A stretch of DNA of 64,000 bases from Sulfitobacter sp. JL08 (GCF_003352045.1 NZ_CP025815.1:1240001-1304000), one strand, 5' to 3'; shown: positions 28,166 to 38,261, counted from the stretch's first letter. Notes: a model not told the origin generated them from the letters alone. Translations and numbers: made by a program.

Positions 28166-29113
28166 ATGACATCCAAAATTGATGATCCATACAAAGTGAT
28201 TGGCGTTAAGCCCGACGCAACCGATGCGGAAATCAAAAAGGCCTATCGCGCGCTGGCCAAGGAACTGCACCCGGATATCAACCCTGGCAACGCCAAGAAC
28301 GACGAACGGTTCAAGAAAGTCTCGGCTGCGTATAATTTTCTGCGCGATCCGGAAAAGCGGCGCCGCTTTGACGCGGGCGAAATAGACGCCACAGGAGCGG
28401 AAGTACCGCCGCGGGAATTCTATCGCGATTATGCGGGATCGGGGCAAGCTAACCGCTATCAGACGACCGGAGACTTTGACGATTTGAGTGACATTTTCGC
28501 GCGCGCCTTTGGCGGACGCGCTGGAATGGGCGGCGGTCGGTATGACAGCGCTGGCGGGATGCGCATGCAGATGCCCGGCGGCGATGTGCAATACAATCTT
28601 GAAATCAGTTTTCTGGGTGCTGTGAATGGTACCAAATACCCGGTAAAAACGCCCGACGGTCACAGCCTTGAAATCAGCATTCCGGCAGGTATCGAACACG
28701 GACAAACGCTGCGACTTGCGGGTCGTGGGCAGCCCGGTTTCAACGGTGGCCCGCCGGGTGATGCCCTTGTGCATGTAGGCGTCGCGCCTCATCCACATTT
28801 TGAACGTGACGGTGCGGATATCCTGCTTGATCTGCCCATTTCGATTGATGAAGCCGTGTTGGGCGGAACGGTGTCGGTGCCCACAATAGCGGGCCGGGTC
28901 AAATTGCGTATCCCTGCGGGATCAAGCGGCGGGCGCGTGATGCGCCTGAAAGGCAAAGGTGTGTCTGCCAAGGGGCGCAAGGCAGGCAACCAGCTTGTCA
29001 CACTCAGGATCGTGCTGCCTGACCACATAGATGCAGACCTGAAATCCGCAATCGAAAACTGGCACAAAGCCCATCCCTATGATGCCCGCAAAGGCTGGAA
29101 AGGAGAAAGATGA
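28166..29113 (+). CDS. cbpA: DnaJ-class co-chaperone, CbpA type
   Basis: 315 residues. N-terminal J domain (about 7-70) with the essential HPD at 35-37 (KELHPDINPG), a Gly-rich linker (FGGRAGMGGG), then the two C-terminal substrate-binding beta domains (LEISIPAGIEHGQTLRLAGRG; VKLRIPAGSSGGRVMRLKGKG). No zinc-finger CxxCxGxG repeats, so it is CbpA-like rather than DnaJ. It stimulates DnaK. The stop overlaps the cbpM start by ATGA, matching the E. coli cbpA-cbpM pair. Confidence 0.92.
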   Translation: MTSKIDDPYKVIGVKPDATDAEIKKAYRALAKELHPDINPGNAKNDERFKKVSAAYNFLRDPEKRRRFDAGEIDATGAEVPPREFYRDYAGSGQANRYQTTGDFDDLSDIFARAFGGRAGMGGGRYDSAGGMRMQMPGGDVQYNLEISFLGAVNGTKYPVKTPDGHSLEISIPAGIEHGQTLRLAGRGQPGFNGGPPGDALVHVGVAPHPHFERDGADILLDLPISIDEAVLGGTVSVPTIAGRVKLRIPAGSSGGRVMRLKGKGVSAKGRKAGNQLVTLRIVLPDHIDADLKSAIENWHKAHPYDARKGWKGER

Positions 29114-29445
29114 TGCTGACCAAATCCGAAATGCTGTCGCGCATCGACCGGCTGACCAAATCGCGGCTTGATATCTGTGTAACGCAATCCTGGGTTACAC
29201 CGCGTCAGGGTGATGATGGGCCGGTCTTTGACGCGTTCGATGCAGCCCGGTTGCAACTTATCGTCGATCTGACCGAAGATATGGCCGTCAATGACGATGC
29301 GGTTCCGATCATCCTGTCGCTTGTCGACCAGTTGCACACTATGCGCGCCCGTTTGCGGGCGCTGGATCGTGCGGTTGCCGATCAGGACGATGCCGTTGCC
29401 GATGCGATCGCGGCGCGTCTGGCCGACCTGATCGACAGCGATTAG
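29110..29445 (+). CDS. cbpM: Chaperone modulator CbpM-like protein
   Basis: 111 residues, right size for CbpM, a MerR-fold inhibitor that binds the J domain of CbpA. The core runs from KSRLDICVTQSWVTP through AARLQLIVDLTEDMAVNDDA to a C-terminal helix. Start is the ATG overlapping the cbpA stop; a second ATG follows immediately. The partner gene supports the call. Confidence 0.8.
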   Translation: MMLTKSEMLSRIDRLTKSRLDICVTQSWVTPRQGDDGPVFDAFDAARLQLIVDLTEDMAVNDDAVPIILSLVDQLHTMRARLRALDRAVADQDDAVADAIAARLADLIDSD

Positions 29446-29496
29446 GTGCAGTGCTGAATTAGTGTGCCATATGCGCGCGTGTCCGGACCGACCCGG

Positions 29497-29964
29497 TCAA
29501 CGCGCCCAACGGTCAAAAGCCGGATTGCGATAGGTTACGGAAATGTTGATCTTCACTTGGGGCTGGCGGGTTTGCACTTCATCCAGAACCTTTTCGACGA
29601 ATCGCAGGAACCGCGCGTTGCGCATTTCTGCGCGCGACATGCGTCGCGTGGAACTGGTGATCGACATCGTGCTGTAACAACATCTGGCATGCAGTTGCAG
29701 GACTTGCGGATCATGGGTAAGACAGTGGCTCAGGCAATGCCAGAATATTTCGGTTTCGGGGCTGCCTGGCGCCAGCAAGACCCTTGACTCCGGGTCCGCA
29801 AGAACGGTTTCGAACACAGGTGCAGCCGATCTGTTGGTATGGATCGCAACATCAATACCGTGATCCAGGCCGAAATCAGTAAGGCGCAGTTCAAGCTTGG
29901 TTGTCCGTGAAGTCAGGTCGGGGCCATTTGGGCCTGCCAGAAACCCGGTGAAATCATGCGGCAT
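29497..29964 (-). CDS. Hypothetical protein
   Basis: 155 residues on the opposite strand between cbpM and the large sensor kinase. A strong ribosome site (AGGGAGAGATC) precedes the ATG, which is the main reason to trust this frame over the overlapping forward one. It begins MPHDFTGFLAGPNGPD, contains FWHCLSHCLTHD and a HARCCY segment (four Cys and several His close together), and ends in a basic helix. No family recognised; a metal site is possible. Confidence 0.6.
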   Translation of the reverse strand: MPHDFTGFLAGPNGPDLTSRTTKLELRLTDFGLDHGIDVAIHTNRSAAPVFETVLADPESRVLLAPGSPETEIFWHCLSHCLTHDPQVLQLHARCCYSTMSITSSTRRMSRAEMRNARFLRFVEKVLDEVQTRQPQVKINISVTYRNPAFDRWAR

Positions 29965-30086
29965 GCGATCTCTCCCTTTTCGGGCAGGTCTGCAAGGCTT
30001 GATCCTGCCACGGGGCCGAGTATGGCACGATTTTCAGAATCCGGATTGATCTTCCTCAAACACGGCGCGTTGCACGGGATACCGGA

Positions 30087-33000
30087 TCAGGTATCGGCCG
30101 TCCCCAAGGACTGGCGCAAGGCCGCCGCCAGAGTTCTGATGTCGTAAGGTTTGCGCAAAAGCGGATATAGAGTGCCATCTTTGTCGGCTTCAATACTGTC
30201 CGGCGCGAAACCAGAGGCAAGAATAATCGGCAGATCAGGGTAAAGTTCACGCGCGGTTCTTGCCAGTTCGTACCCATTCATTCCGCCCGGCATCGTGATG
30301 TCGGACAGCATCAGCCGGATCGCATCGGACTGTTCCAACTGTTTCAGGGCCGCAGGTCCGTTGGCCGCCTCAATAACTGAGTAGCCCAGATGCTCCAGCC
30401 GGTTGCGGGCCAGATTGCGCACCCGCAGGTCATCTTCGACCAACAGGATCGTTTCGCCGGTCGCTTCGCCCTTTTTGAAGTCGGACTTGCGTTTGGCTGT
30501 CTTGGCCGGTTCTGCGGGGTCGATCGCGGGCAGATAAAGCGTGACGATGCTGCCCTTGCCCGGTTCGCTGCTGACGGTTACATCCCCACCGCTTTGACGC
30601 GCAAGGCCAAGCATCATCGGCAGGCCCAGACCGGTGCCTTTACCTTGGTCCTTGGTGGTAAAAAACGGTTCGAATACGCGTTCCAGAACTTCGGGCGGCA
30701 TACCGGTTCCCGTATCGCTGATGGACAGGGCCACATAATCGCCGTCGGCCAGGTCCGTCGCTTCGGGGATGTGATCGGCATCGACCTTCACATTCTGCGC
30801 CCGGATGTTCAACGTGCCACCATCGGGCATCGCATCGCGGGCGTTGATGGCCATGTTCAACACCGCGTTTTCGATCTGGCCCGGATCGGCCATGACAGGA
30901 TCAACAGGCCCGTCCAGCCCTGTTCTGATCTCGATCTGAGCGCCCAGCGTCCGTTTGAGAAACGGCAGCAGGTTCTTGACCAGAGTGGTCAGTTCAAGCC
31001 GTTCGGGGGTAAGGGGCTGGCGTTTGGAAAATGACAGCAATTTGCCAACCAGCAGCGCCCCAAGGTTGGCAGCCCCCAATGCTTCGTTCAGTATCTCTTT
31101 GTTGCTGGGGTCGTCCGGGCGCATCTCCAGCAACTCGATATTGCCAATAATGACAGTCAGCAAGTTGTTGAAATCATGGGCAATGCCGCCCGTCAATTGT
31201 CCCACGGCCTCCATTTTCTGGGCTTGCTCAAGCCGCCGGCGGCTTTCGGTTTCTTCCGTCAGGTCGCGGATGATGCCGATGAATTGCCGCTCACCGTCAA
31301 TCGTCACCTCGGCCACTTTCAAGTGGACGGGAACGGGTTTGCCGGATTTGTGTCTGGCGACCACATCGCGCCCCGTGCCGATGATCTTGGCCTCGCCGGT
31401 TTCCAGATAAGAAGAAATGTAACCGTCATGCGCCGAGTGATGGGGTTCTGGCATCAGCATGTTCACGTTGCGCCCGACCATTTCCGATCTGGTGTATCCA
31501 AGCATCCGGGCGGACGGCGGGCTGTAACTGGTCACGATGCCGCTGGTGTTGATCGTAATGATCGCCTCGGGCACCGCATTCAGAATGGCGCTTAGCCGCT
31601 CCTCTCGGTCCAGCATGGCCTGCCGCACCTCTTTTTGGTCGGTCACGTCTTCCAGCGCCAGCAGGATCAGATCGCCAGATTCCGTATCCGCGACTTTGCG
31701 GGCGTTTAGAACCATACTCCGCTTGCCCATCTTTTCGATATCAAACGTCACGCTGAACGCTTCGATCGGAAGATTTTCGGGAAGCACCAGGTTAAGATGG
31801 CGGCGCAATTCCGGTATGTCCCATTGCCCGCCGGCCAGTGAAAAAAGGCTTTTCCCGATAATTCTTTCATTTTTTGTATGGAACAATCTGTGGAACGACC
31901 GGCTTGCCGAAACCACGACCTGATCGCTGTTCAGAACCAAAAGCGGCTCGCGCACTGTGTTCACAATGTTTTCGGCGAAACGCTGGGATGCAATGGATTT
32001 GCTTTGCAGATCCTTCAGCGCCGTAACATCGGAGAACGTGATCACGACGCCATCGATTTTTTCGTCCTGTGTGCGATAATAGGGCAGGATGCGGCGAATG
32101 TACCATTTGCCGTCCTTTGCCTGCACTTCGATCTGGCGTGGAACCAGCGTTTCACGCACCCGCGCAATATCCTCAAACAGGGCCTGGTCATCTATTGAGC
32201 TGGTGATGTCGCTGATAGGGCGCCCGAGATCCTTGCTGATCAGGCTGAACAGTTCTCGCGCGGTCGGTGTGAACCTCATAATCTCGTGTTCGCGGTTCAA
32301 AAAGATCGTGGCAACGCCCGAGCTGGCCAAAAGGTTGTTCAGATCGTCGGAAAGATGCCGTTCCGCCTCGATCTTTTGCTGAAGTTGGGAATTCAGCGTA
32401 GTCAGCTCTTCGTTCAGGGATTGAAGCTCTTCCTTGGATGTTTCCAGCTCTTCGTTTGTCGACTGAAACTCTTCGTTCATCGACATGGCTTCTTCGTTGC
32501 TGGCCTTCAGATCTTCGGTGGTAAGTTCGTATTCACGGATCGTGTTGCGCAGATCGGCGCGTGTCTTTTCCAGTTCCTGTTCCAGAAGCGGGTTGTTGAC
32601 GCTGTTGTGCATCAGTTGCGCTGTGTCTTGCGATGGTGCGTTTGCATCCCGGAACGCCACAAGGATCAGTTTGCTGCCGTTCACGTCCACCGGATGTGCC
32701 GTCATGTCGACGGTGATGTTTTGGCCATCCCGCATCATGGATGTTGTGCCGCTGGCCTCGGCACCGGTTTCGCGCGCGGCGCGCAAGGTGCTGCCCAGCC
32801 GCGCATGCAACCCCTCTCGCGCCATTGCCAGCAGATCGCGGCTTACTTCGCCCGATGGCACCTTAAGATATTTGTCCGTGCGCCCTTCCAGATAAAGCGC
32901 CTCGCCGTTTTCGTTCACAAGCGCGGCGGCGGGGCTGTATCGTTCGATCAGCAGCCGCTGGCTGATTTCGGCCAGACGCCTCCCGCCCGGAAGGGTCCGG

Positions 33001-34538
33001 GGTGGAGGCGCATATGCCCCGATGCCTCCGCGCGTGCCTGTCACGGTTCCCAAAGACAGATGGCGCGCACGCGATGGGCCGGAGCGTTTGTAAACCCGGT
33101 ATTTTTTGGAAACCGGTTTGAACATGACTTCATCATCGCCAACAGTTTCCGCCATTCCCAGAAACAGCGTGCCGCCATCATTCAGCGCAAAATGAAAGGT
33201 TTCAAAAACTTGTTTTTGCGCCTCGGGTGTCAGGTAGATCAACAGGTTTCGGCAGGATACCAGATCAAGTTTCGAAAACGGCGCGTCGGACAGGATGTTC
33301 TGGTTTGCAAACACCACGGAATCGCGCAGTTCCCGCGTCGCGCGGCAGCTGTGGTCTTCCTTGACGAAAAACCGTTCCAGCCGCCGCCGTGACACGTCGT
33401 TTGCGATGGAATCGGGATACACACCGTTGCGCGCGATTGCCAACGCATTGGTATCTACATCGGATGCAAAAATCTGCACCTTGATGTCCTTTCGCGCGTT
33501 GGAAATCTGTTCCAACAGCAGCATGGCGATGGAATAGGCCTCTTCGCCCGTGGCGCAGGCCGGCACCCACACGCGGACGGCCTGCCCGGAACTGAACTGG
33601 CGGATCAGATCGGGCAGCACGGATTTTTCCAGAAAGGCATAGGCATCCGGATCGCGGAAAAACGACGTGACACTGATCAGCAGATCGCGGCACAGGTTTT
33701 GCGCCTCTTCCGGTGAATCCATCAACAGCGCGTTGTAATCCACGGCATTCTGCATGTGGCGCAACACCATGCGCTGTTCAATCCGGCGCAACAACGTACC
33801 GTCCTTGTAAAGATCGAAATTGATCGGAGAATGCGCCTTCAACGTTGTGACAATCGCGGTCAGCGCTTCGCGGGCCTTTTCCCCCAACGGCGCCTTTTGC
33901 GGTTTTTCCGGCGTGGCGATATGGCGGGCGAAATCGGCGATGATACCGGGCATCTGCGCGATGGGCATGACGCGGTCAACGGCCCCTGATGCGATGGCAC
34001 TGCGTGGCATGCCGCCATGTTGCGCCTCGTCCGGATCCTGCACCAGTACGACGCCGCCATGTGCCTTGATCTGGTTCAAGGCGCTGGACCCGTCCGTTCC
34101 CGTACCAGACAGGATCACTGCCACAGAGTTCTGTTTCTGATCCCCCGCCAGCGACAACAGAAACCGGTTGATCGGCAGTCTGGTGCCGCGCGCGTCATGC
34201 GGTTCGGTCAGGTAAAGCGCGCCTTTTTCGATCTCCATGTAGCGGTTCGGGGGGATGACATAGACGTGGTTGGGGACCACCGGCATGTTGTTCTCTGCCA
34301 GAACCACCGGCATCTTGGTGTGGCGCGACAAAAGCTCGGCCATCATGCTTTTGTGTTCCGGATCGACATGATGCACCAGAACAAACGCCATTCCGCTTTC
34401 CTCGGGTACCGCTTTCATAAAATCTGTGAAAGCCTCAAGCCCGCCAGCCGATGCCCCGAGCCCGACAACCAGAAACGGCTTCGGATCTGCCTTTTCAGAC
34501 GATTCCGAACCTGATGTCTGCGTTTTCTTTTTGACCAT
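30087..34538 (-). CDS. CheB-CheR-PAS hybrid histidine kinase with C-terminal receiver
   Basis: 1483 residues. In order: CheB methylesterase domain (Ser30 in GLGASAGG, His56-His57, Asp149 in GTGTDGS); CheR methyltransferase domain (about 225-490, with TSFFRD and the SAM loop [13 protein letters not shown]); a long Glu-rich coiled coil (about 670-740, [19 protein letters not shown]); about three PAS domains; a kinase core (His1121 in [12 protein letters not shown]-lid motifs DTGTGMP and GKGTGLGLP); and a receiver (Asp1413 in LSDITMP). All catalytic positions look intact. No flagellar or MCP genes are nearby, so a sensory rather than motility role is likely. No sensor helices; cytoplasmic. Confidence 0.92.
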   Translation of the reverse strand: MVKKKTQTSGSESSEKADPKPFLVVGLGASAGGLEAFTDFMKAVPEESGMAFVLVHHVDPEHKSMMAELLSRHTKMPVVLAENNMPVVPNHVYVIPPNRYMEIEKGALYLTEPHDARGTRLPINRFLLSLAGDQKQNSVAVILSGTGTDGSSALNQIKAHGGVVLVQDPDEAQHGGMPRSAIASGAVDRVMPIAQMPGIIADFARHIATPEKPQKAPLGEKAREALTAIVTTLKAHSPINFDLYKDGTLLRRIEQRMVLRHMQNAVDYNALLMDSPEEAQNLCRDLLISVTSFFRDPDAYAFLEKSVLPDLIRQFSSGQAVRVWVPACATGEEAYSIAMLLLEQISNARKDIKVQIFASDVDTNALAIARNGVYPDSIANDVSRRRLERFFVKEDHSCRATRELRDSVVFANQNILSDAPFSKLDLVSCRNLLIYLTPEAQKQVFETFHFALNDGGTLFLGMAETVGDDEVMFKPVSKKYRVYKRSGPSRARHLSLGTVTGTRGGIGAYAPPPRTLPGGRRLAEISQRLLIERYSPAAALVNENGEALYLEGRTDKYLKVPSGEVSRDLLAMAREGLHARLGSTLRAARETGAEASGTTSMMRDGQNITVDMTAHPVDVNGSKLILVAFRDANAPSQDTAQLMHNSVNNPLLEQELEKTRADLRNTIREYELTTEDLKASNEEAMSMNEEFQSTNEELETSKEELQSLNEELTTLNSQLQQKIEAERHLSDDLNNLLASSGVATIFLNREHEIMRFTPTARELFSLISKDLGRPISDITSSIDDQALFEDIARVRETLVPRQIEVQAKDGKWYIRRILPYYRTQDEKIDGVVITFSDVTALKDLQSKSIASQRFAENIVNTVREPLLVLNSDQVVVSASRSFHRLFHTKNERIIGKSLFSLAGGQWDIPELRRHLNLVLPENLPIEAFSVTFDIEKMGKRSMVLNARKVADTESGDLILLALEDVTDQKEVRQAMLDREERLSAILNAVPEAIITINTSGIVTSYSPPSARMLGYTRSEMVGRNVNMLMPEPHHSAHDGYISSYLETGEAKIIGTGRDVVARHKSGKPVPVHLKVAEVTIDGERQFIGIIRDLTEETESRRRLEQAQKMEAVGQLTGGIAHDFNNLLTVIIGNIELLEMRPDDPSNKEILNEALGAANLGALLVGKLLSFSKRQPLTPERLELTTLVKNLLPFLKRTLGAQIEIRTGLDGPVDPVMADPGQIENAVLNMAINARDAMPDGGTLNIRAQNVKVDADHIPEATDLADGDYVALSISDTGTGMPPEVLERVFEPFFTTKDQGKGTGLGLPMMLGLARQSGGDVTVSSEPGKGSIVTLYLPAIDPAEPAKTAKRKSDFKKGEATGETILLVEDDLRVRNLARNRLEHLGYSVIEAANGPAALKQLEQSDAIRLMLSDITMPGGMNGYELARTARELYPDLPIILASGFAPDSIEADKDGTLYPLLRKPYDIRTLAAALRQSLGTADT

Positions 34539-34655
34539 GGGCGTTTTCGTCTTTCCTCAAACCTTGTTATCAAAAAGAACGGTCAAGAAGAAACAGGAAA
34601 CGCAGGCCACCCGCAGTTCGTCGCCCATTGGACCGCAAGCAACAATTCATCGCGA

Positions 34656-34669
34656 TTGATTTTCGTCAA
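34656..34669. promoter_or_regulatory. FNR/FixK-type dyad between the hybrid kinase and the DUF2267 gene
   Basis: TTGATTTTCGTCAA is a perfect TTGA-N6-TCAA and 9 of 10 to the E. coli FNR consensus. Towards the DUF2267 gene, TATCCT (34692-34697) gives a start near 34704, centring the dyad at about -41.5. Towards the kinase, TCCAAT (reverse strand, 34632-34627) lies about the same distance. The rest of the 294-bp gap holds no gene. Confidence 0.6.
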
Positions 34670-34832
34670 AAAAGCAGCGGATGGCAGATGCTATCCTGCT
34701 TTATAATATCGCTTTTGACGGTGCCGTCGTGTTCCGCACGGTTCCAATCGCTGCCCGGGTTTTGATGTGGCGCTTTGGATGTGTGCACGAGCGCCATCGA
34801 CAAGCAACGGACCTGAAACAGGAGAATACATT

Positions 34833-35264
34833 ATGTCCGCCAGAGGATTGGACGTTATCGACCGGACCGTGCAGAAAACCTATGAATGGGTCAATGAACT
34901 GCGCGGCCGGCTGGACTGGAGCAGTGATCGCGATGCCTTGCGCCTGTTGCGGGTCACCTTGCACCAGATACGCGACCGCATCCATGTTAACGAAACGGCA
35001 CAGGTTTCCGCACAGCTTCCGGTGTTGCTGCGCGGGATGTATTTTGAAGGCTGGCAGCCGCATCTGGTTCCGCTGACGGATCGCCACGCGTCCGATTTCA
35101 TTGATGCAATCGAACATCATGTCGGTGACGTTATGGAATATCGCGGAAAACAAGACATTTTTACGGTATTCCATCTGTTGAACAACAGAATCTCGACAGG
35201 CGAGGTTAACGACATTCGCGCCAACCTGCCTGAAGATATTCGTGCTATGTGGCCAGCGCCCTGA
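34833..35264 (+). CDS. DUF2267 domain protein
   Basis: 143 residues from the ATG at 34833, preceded by CAGGAGA. The pattern WVNELRGRLDW, ALRLLRVTLHQIRDRI, ETAQVSAQLPVLLRGMYFEGW and VNDIRANLPEDIRAMW is that of DUF2267, small helical proteins common in low-oxygen and stress islands; function unknown. Its last 20 bp overlap the end of the convergent Crp/Fnr gene. Confidence 0.85.
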   Translation: MSARGLDVIDRTVQKTYEWVNELRGRLDWSSDRDALRLLRVTLHQIRDRIHVNETAQVSAQLPVLLRGMYFEGWQPHLVPLTDRHASDFIDAIEHHVGDVMEYRGKQDIFTVFHLLNNRISTGEVNDIRANLPEDIRAMWPAP

Positions 35265-35934
35265 TCGGCGTGCTTTCACCTTCCGCCAGCGCATCAAGGG
35301 CGCGGGGCTGTAACAGCTTGACGTGATGCACCCGATCAATCGCAATCACTTTCGCCTGTCGCAATTCGGTCAGGCTGCGGCTGACCGTTTCAGTGGTCAG
35401 CCCAAGATAATCGGCAATATCGGCTCGCGACATGGGCAGATCAAACCCGATACGGCCACCAGCCTGTGTTCCGATGCGGTTGCCCAGAAGGGAAAGAAAG
35501 GCCGCAACCCTGTCCCGCGCGGACACGCAGCCCAGAACCATGCAATGACCCTGCATCGCCTCGACCTGACGCAGCGCCGCATTCAGCAATGTCTGGCGCA
35601 TTTGGCCGTTTCCAGTAAATAGCATTTCGGGCCTGTGGCGGATTACCTTGGTTTCGGTGACAGCGTCACAATCCGAAATGTGATGCTGCCCCGGGCTGTA
35701 GCCCAGAACGTCACCGGGAAATCCGAAACCGATAACACAGCGCCGACCGGCGAGTGTCATTCGGCTGAGCAGCATGACGCCGCTGACAATTTCGAATAAA
35801 CCGGAACACTCATCACCGTCACGAAACAGGCTGGCACCCGAATGGACGCAAAAAGGCAACCGGACCTGTTGGTGTGTGCGCCCGCCTTTGCAGCGGGCTG
35901 GCAAGACCTTATTGGAAACGTGCGCAAGATGCAT
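35245..35934 (-). CDS. Crp/Fnr-family regulator with FNR-type recognition helix
   Basis: 229 residues: cyclic-nucleotide-fold sensor domain, dimer helix, and helix-turn-helix MSRADIADYLGLTTETVSRSL. The recognition helix has E-x2-S-R, the residues by which FNR reads TTGA. The N-terminal region has Cys15, Cys29 and Cys43 but not the C-x2-C-x5-C spacing of FNR, so an ordinary [4Fe-4S] oxygen sensor is not obvious. AAGGGGG precedes the ATG. It is the best candidate to bind the TTGA-N6-TCAA dyads around it. Confidence 0.88.
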   Translation of the reverse strand: MHLAHVSNKVLPARCKGGRTHQQVRLPFCVHSGASLFRDGDECSGLFEIVSGVMLLSRMTLAGRRCVIGFGFPGDVLGYSPGQHHISDCDAVTETKVIRHRPEMLFTGNGQMRQTLLNAALRQVEAMQGHCMVLGCVSARDRVAAFLSLLGNRIGTQAGGRIGFDLPMSRADIADYLGLTTETVSRSLTELRQAKVIAIDRVHHVKLLQPRALDALAEGESTPIRALAT

Positions 35935-36016
35935 TGTGACCCCCTTTTCGATTCTGTGGCAGTTGATCGAGGAACCAAGTGTGGGCAGGGATTGTCGCTA
36001 TAGTTGCATCGGGTTT

Positions 36017-36060
36017 GTATCAAAGTGTATCAGAGAGTATAAATATTCGCGAAAACGAAT
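36017..36060 (+). promoter_or_regulatory. Direct repeats and dyad upstream of the OmpR-type regulator
   Basis: GTATCA (36017), GTATCA (36027) and GTATAA (36037) repeat with an exact 10-bp period, the spacing used by OmpR/PhoB-class regulators. The dyad ATTCG-N6-CGAAT follows at 36045-36060. A TATAAA at 36038-36043 may be a -10. The regulator gene starts at 36133, so autoregulation is plausible. Confidence 0.45.
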
Positions 36061-36132
36061 GTTTTTTCGTATTGGCCGTTCTATCTGGCGAATTTCTGAT
36101 TACATGTATCCGCAGGGATAGGTGGGAAAGTC

Positions 36133-36897
36133 ATGGCAGAAGCGCATATTCTGGTTGTGGATGACGATGCGAAAGTACGCACGTTGCTGAACCGTTATCT
36201 TTCAGGCGAAGGGTTTTCCGTTGTCGAGGCTGAAAATGAACCAGATGCCTTGCAGAAAATCGAAAACACGCGGTTTGATCTGATCACGTTGGATATCAAT
36301 CTGGGGCAGGGCGACGGGTTTGAAGTCGTGCGCAAGGTCCGGCAGCATTCCAGTGTTCCAATCGTTATGGTCACAGGCAAGGATGACGTCATCGACAAAG
36401 TTGTAGGGCTAGAGCTGGGGGCAGATGACTACATCACGAAACCGTTTCATCTGCGCGAACTGATGGCTCGCGTCAGAACAGTGTTGCGCCGTGCCAAAAC
36501 CGCGCCATCGCTGCTGTCAACGGACGACGCAGCGCCGCCCGACGACAAGGGCGGCACCTATGCAGATACACTGGCCTTCCGCTTTGACGGTCTGGTGGCG
36601 ATTCCCGACAGGTTCGAACTGATCGACCGGAACGGGCAAAACAGCGATCTGACCAGCGGGGATTTCAAATTGCTGACAATCTTTCTAGATCGTCCCAAAC
36701 GCATTCTGTCTCGCGAACAATTGATGGATCTGATCGGGGGGCAGGACTGGACGCCGCTAGATCGGGCGATCGACAATCAGGTGGCGCGTCTGCGCAAAAA
36801 GATCGAACGTGATCCGTCGAACCCGAAACTGATCAAGACAGTGCGCGGTGTCGGTTATTCTCTGGCATGCGACGTCAAGCGTTCTGCCGATGCCTGA
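36133..36897 (+). CDS. OmpR/PhoB-family response regulator (orphan)
   Basis: 254 residues. Receiver domain with acidic pocket (VVDDD), phospho-acceptor Asp54 in LITLDINLGQGDG, Thr in MVTGKDD and Lys in ITKPFH; then a linker of about 45 residues, longer than usual; then a winged helix (SGDFKLLTIFLDRPKRILSR, AIDNQVARLRKKIE). No sensor kinase adjoins it, the nearest being the CheB-CheR hybrid. Its end overlaps the convergent M50 gene by 43 bp. Target genes unknown. Confidence 0.9.
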   Translation: MAEAHILVVDDDAKVRTLLNRYLSGEGFSVVEAENEPDALQKIENTRFDLITLDINLGQGDGFEVVRKVRQHSSVPIVMVTGKDDVIDKVVGLELGADDYITKPFHLRELMARVRTVLRRAKTAPSLLSTDDAAPPDDKGGTYADTLAFRFDGLVAIPDRFELIDRNGQNSDLTSGDFKLLTIFLDRPKRILSREQLMDLIGGQDWTPLDRAIDNQVARLRKKIERDPSNPKLIKTVRGVGYSLACDVKRSADA

Positions 36898-38087
36898 TCG
36901 CGCGTGCGACGTTTGGTGGTCTTAACCGGGCGATGCTTTTGTGCCGCGTTACTGCCTGGCTGGCTGGCGACCTGCATGGACAGCGCAAAATAGTTGATCA
37001 TGTCGCTCATCGAAACTACGCCACGCAGTTTCCCGCCCTCCGTGACAAGAAACTTGCGTGTGTTGGTCCGGTTCATCAAATCCAGAAGGTCTTTGGCCGT
37101 CATGTCCGGTGAAACCCTGTTGCTGTCGTCTTGGACGATGAACAAATCATTAACATGGGTTGATTGCCAGTTGTCATGGTCGATCCGCAGGACGGTTTGC
37201 AGATCGACATAGCCCAACACTGCACCGTTCTCGACCACCGGAACAAAACTTACACGATGGGCCAGCATAATATTGTCGACCAGGTTGGCCAGCGTGCTGT
37301 CCGGTGTCACCTTGAAAACGTTCCGCGTCATCAGATCGCTGACTTTCTGGCCTGACATGATTTTTGTCATCATTTGTTTCTGATAGGCGCTTTTGGCGGC
37401 TGCCAGAATGAAAAGGCCGATCACGATTTGCCATATGCCGCCGATCAAGGCGCCGCTGAACACGGACAGGAACCCCAGCCCCATCAGCGCATAGGCAAGG
37501 ATTTCGCCGGATCGGGACGCAATGCGTGTTGCGTCAAGCAGGTTGCCGCTGCGGTGCCAAAGCAAAGCCCGCAACAGGCGCCCGCCATCCAACGGAAAGG
37601 CTGGAAGCAGGTTGAACAGCGCAAGAACCAGATTGATCAGTGCAAGATATTCAAGCACCGCCGTGGCAGGACCGGCAAAACCAAGCTCAGATAGGGCCGT
37701 GCCCATAAGCCAGAACCCAAGGGACAGTGCAATACTCATGACCGGACCGGCCAAAGCAGTGAAGAATTCGGATCGTGGCGTTGGCGGTTCTTCCGCAAGT
37801 TCGGCAACGCCGCCGAACACGAACAGGGTTATCCCGGTGATTTTAATGCCAAAGCTTCGCGCCACCAAAGCATGTGCGAGCTCGTGCAAGACCAGAGATG
37901 CAAAAAACAACAGCATGGCGATCAAGGCCATCAGAAAGTACATGTTTTCCGATGCGCCGGGCAAGGATGTCGGAAATACACCCGTCGCAAGGCTCCATGT
38001 GATCAGAGCGGCGATCAAAAACCAGCTTGGGTCGATTTTCACCTCGAACCCGAACAGAGACAGGATTTTTCTTGATCCCGAAAACAT
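36855..38087 (-). CDS. Site-2-type M50 metalloprotease with two CBS domains
   Basis: 410 residues. Membrane zinc protease with HELAH at 68-72 and the second metal motif in FNLLPAFPLDGGRLLRALL; about six helices in the first 220 residues. Two CBS domains (about 235-370) follow, a known S2P subgroup in which the CBS pair may bind adenine nucleotides. S2P enzymes cut membrane-bound regulators such as anti-sigma factors; no such gene is adjacent. Expression may depend on the dyad at 38141. Confidence 0.9.
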   Translation of the reverse strand: MFSGSRKILSLFGFEVKIDPSWFLIAALITWSLATGVFPTSLPGASENMYFLMALIAMLLFFASLVLHELAHALVARSFGIKITGITLFVFGGVAELAEEPPTPRSEFFTALAGPVMSIALSLGFWLMGTALSELGFAGPATAVLEYLALINLVLALFNLLPAFPLDGGRLLRALLWHRSGNLLDATRIASRSGEILAYALMGLGFLSVFSGALIGGIWQIVIGLFILAAAKSAYQKQMMTKIMSGQKVSDLMTRNVFKVTPDSTLANLVDNIMLAHRVSFVPVVENGAVLGYVDLQTVLRIDHDNWQSTHVNDLFIVQDDSNRVSPDMTAKDLLDLMNRTNTRKFLVTEGGKLRGVVSMSDMINYFALSMQVASQPGSNAAQKHRPVKTTKRRTRDQASAERLTSHARE

Positions 38088-38140
38088 CGTAAAATCCCCA
38101 ATAGACTGATTGAATTGTAATGGCTGTGATGTGGGGCAAA

Positions 38141-38154
38141 TTGATCAATCTCAA
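38141..38154. promoter_or_regulatory. FNR/FixK-type dyad in a divergent promoter
   Basis: TTGATCAATCTCAA fits TTGA-N6-TCAA. On the reverse strand TACAAT (38119-38114, 5 of 6 to -10 consensus) predicts a start near 38107 for the M50 gene. On the forward strand TAGCAT (38176-38181) predicts one near 38188 for the next gene. The dyad centre is about 40.5 bp from both, so one site could activate both genes. Confidence 0.6.
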
Positions 38155-38261
38155 ATTTGGTTGCCGGTTACGCCCTAGCATCAGCGCTTTGTGGTACCGC
38201 CCGCAACCGTCTGGATCATTGACAACAGATTCCCGCAAAAGTCCCATGGAAGGACACGCAA

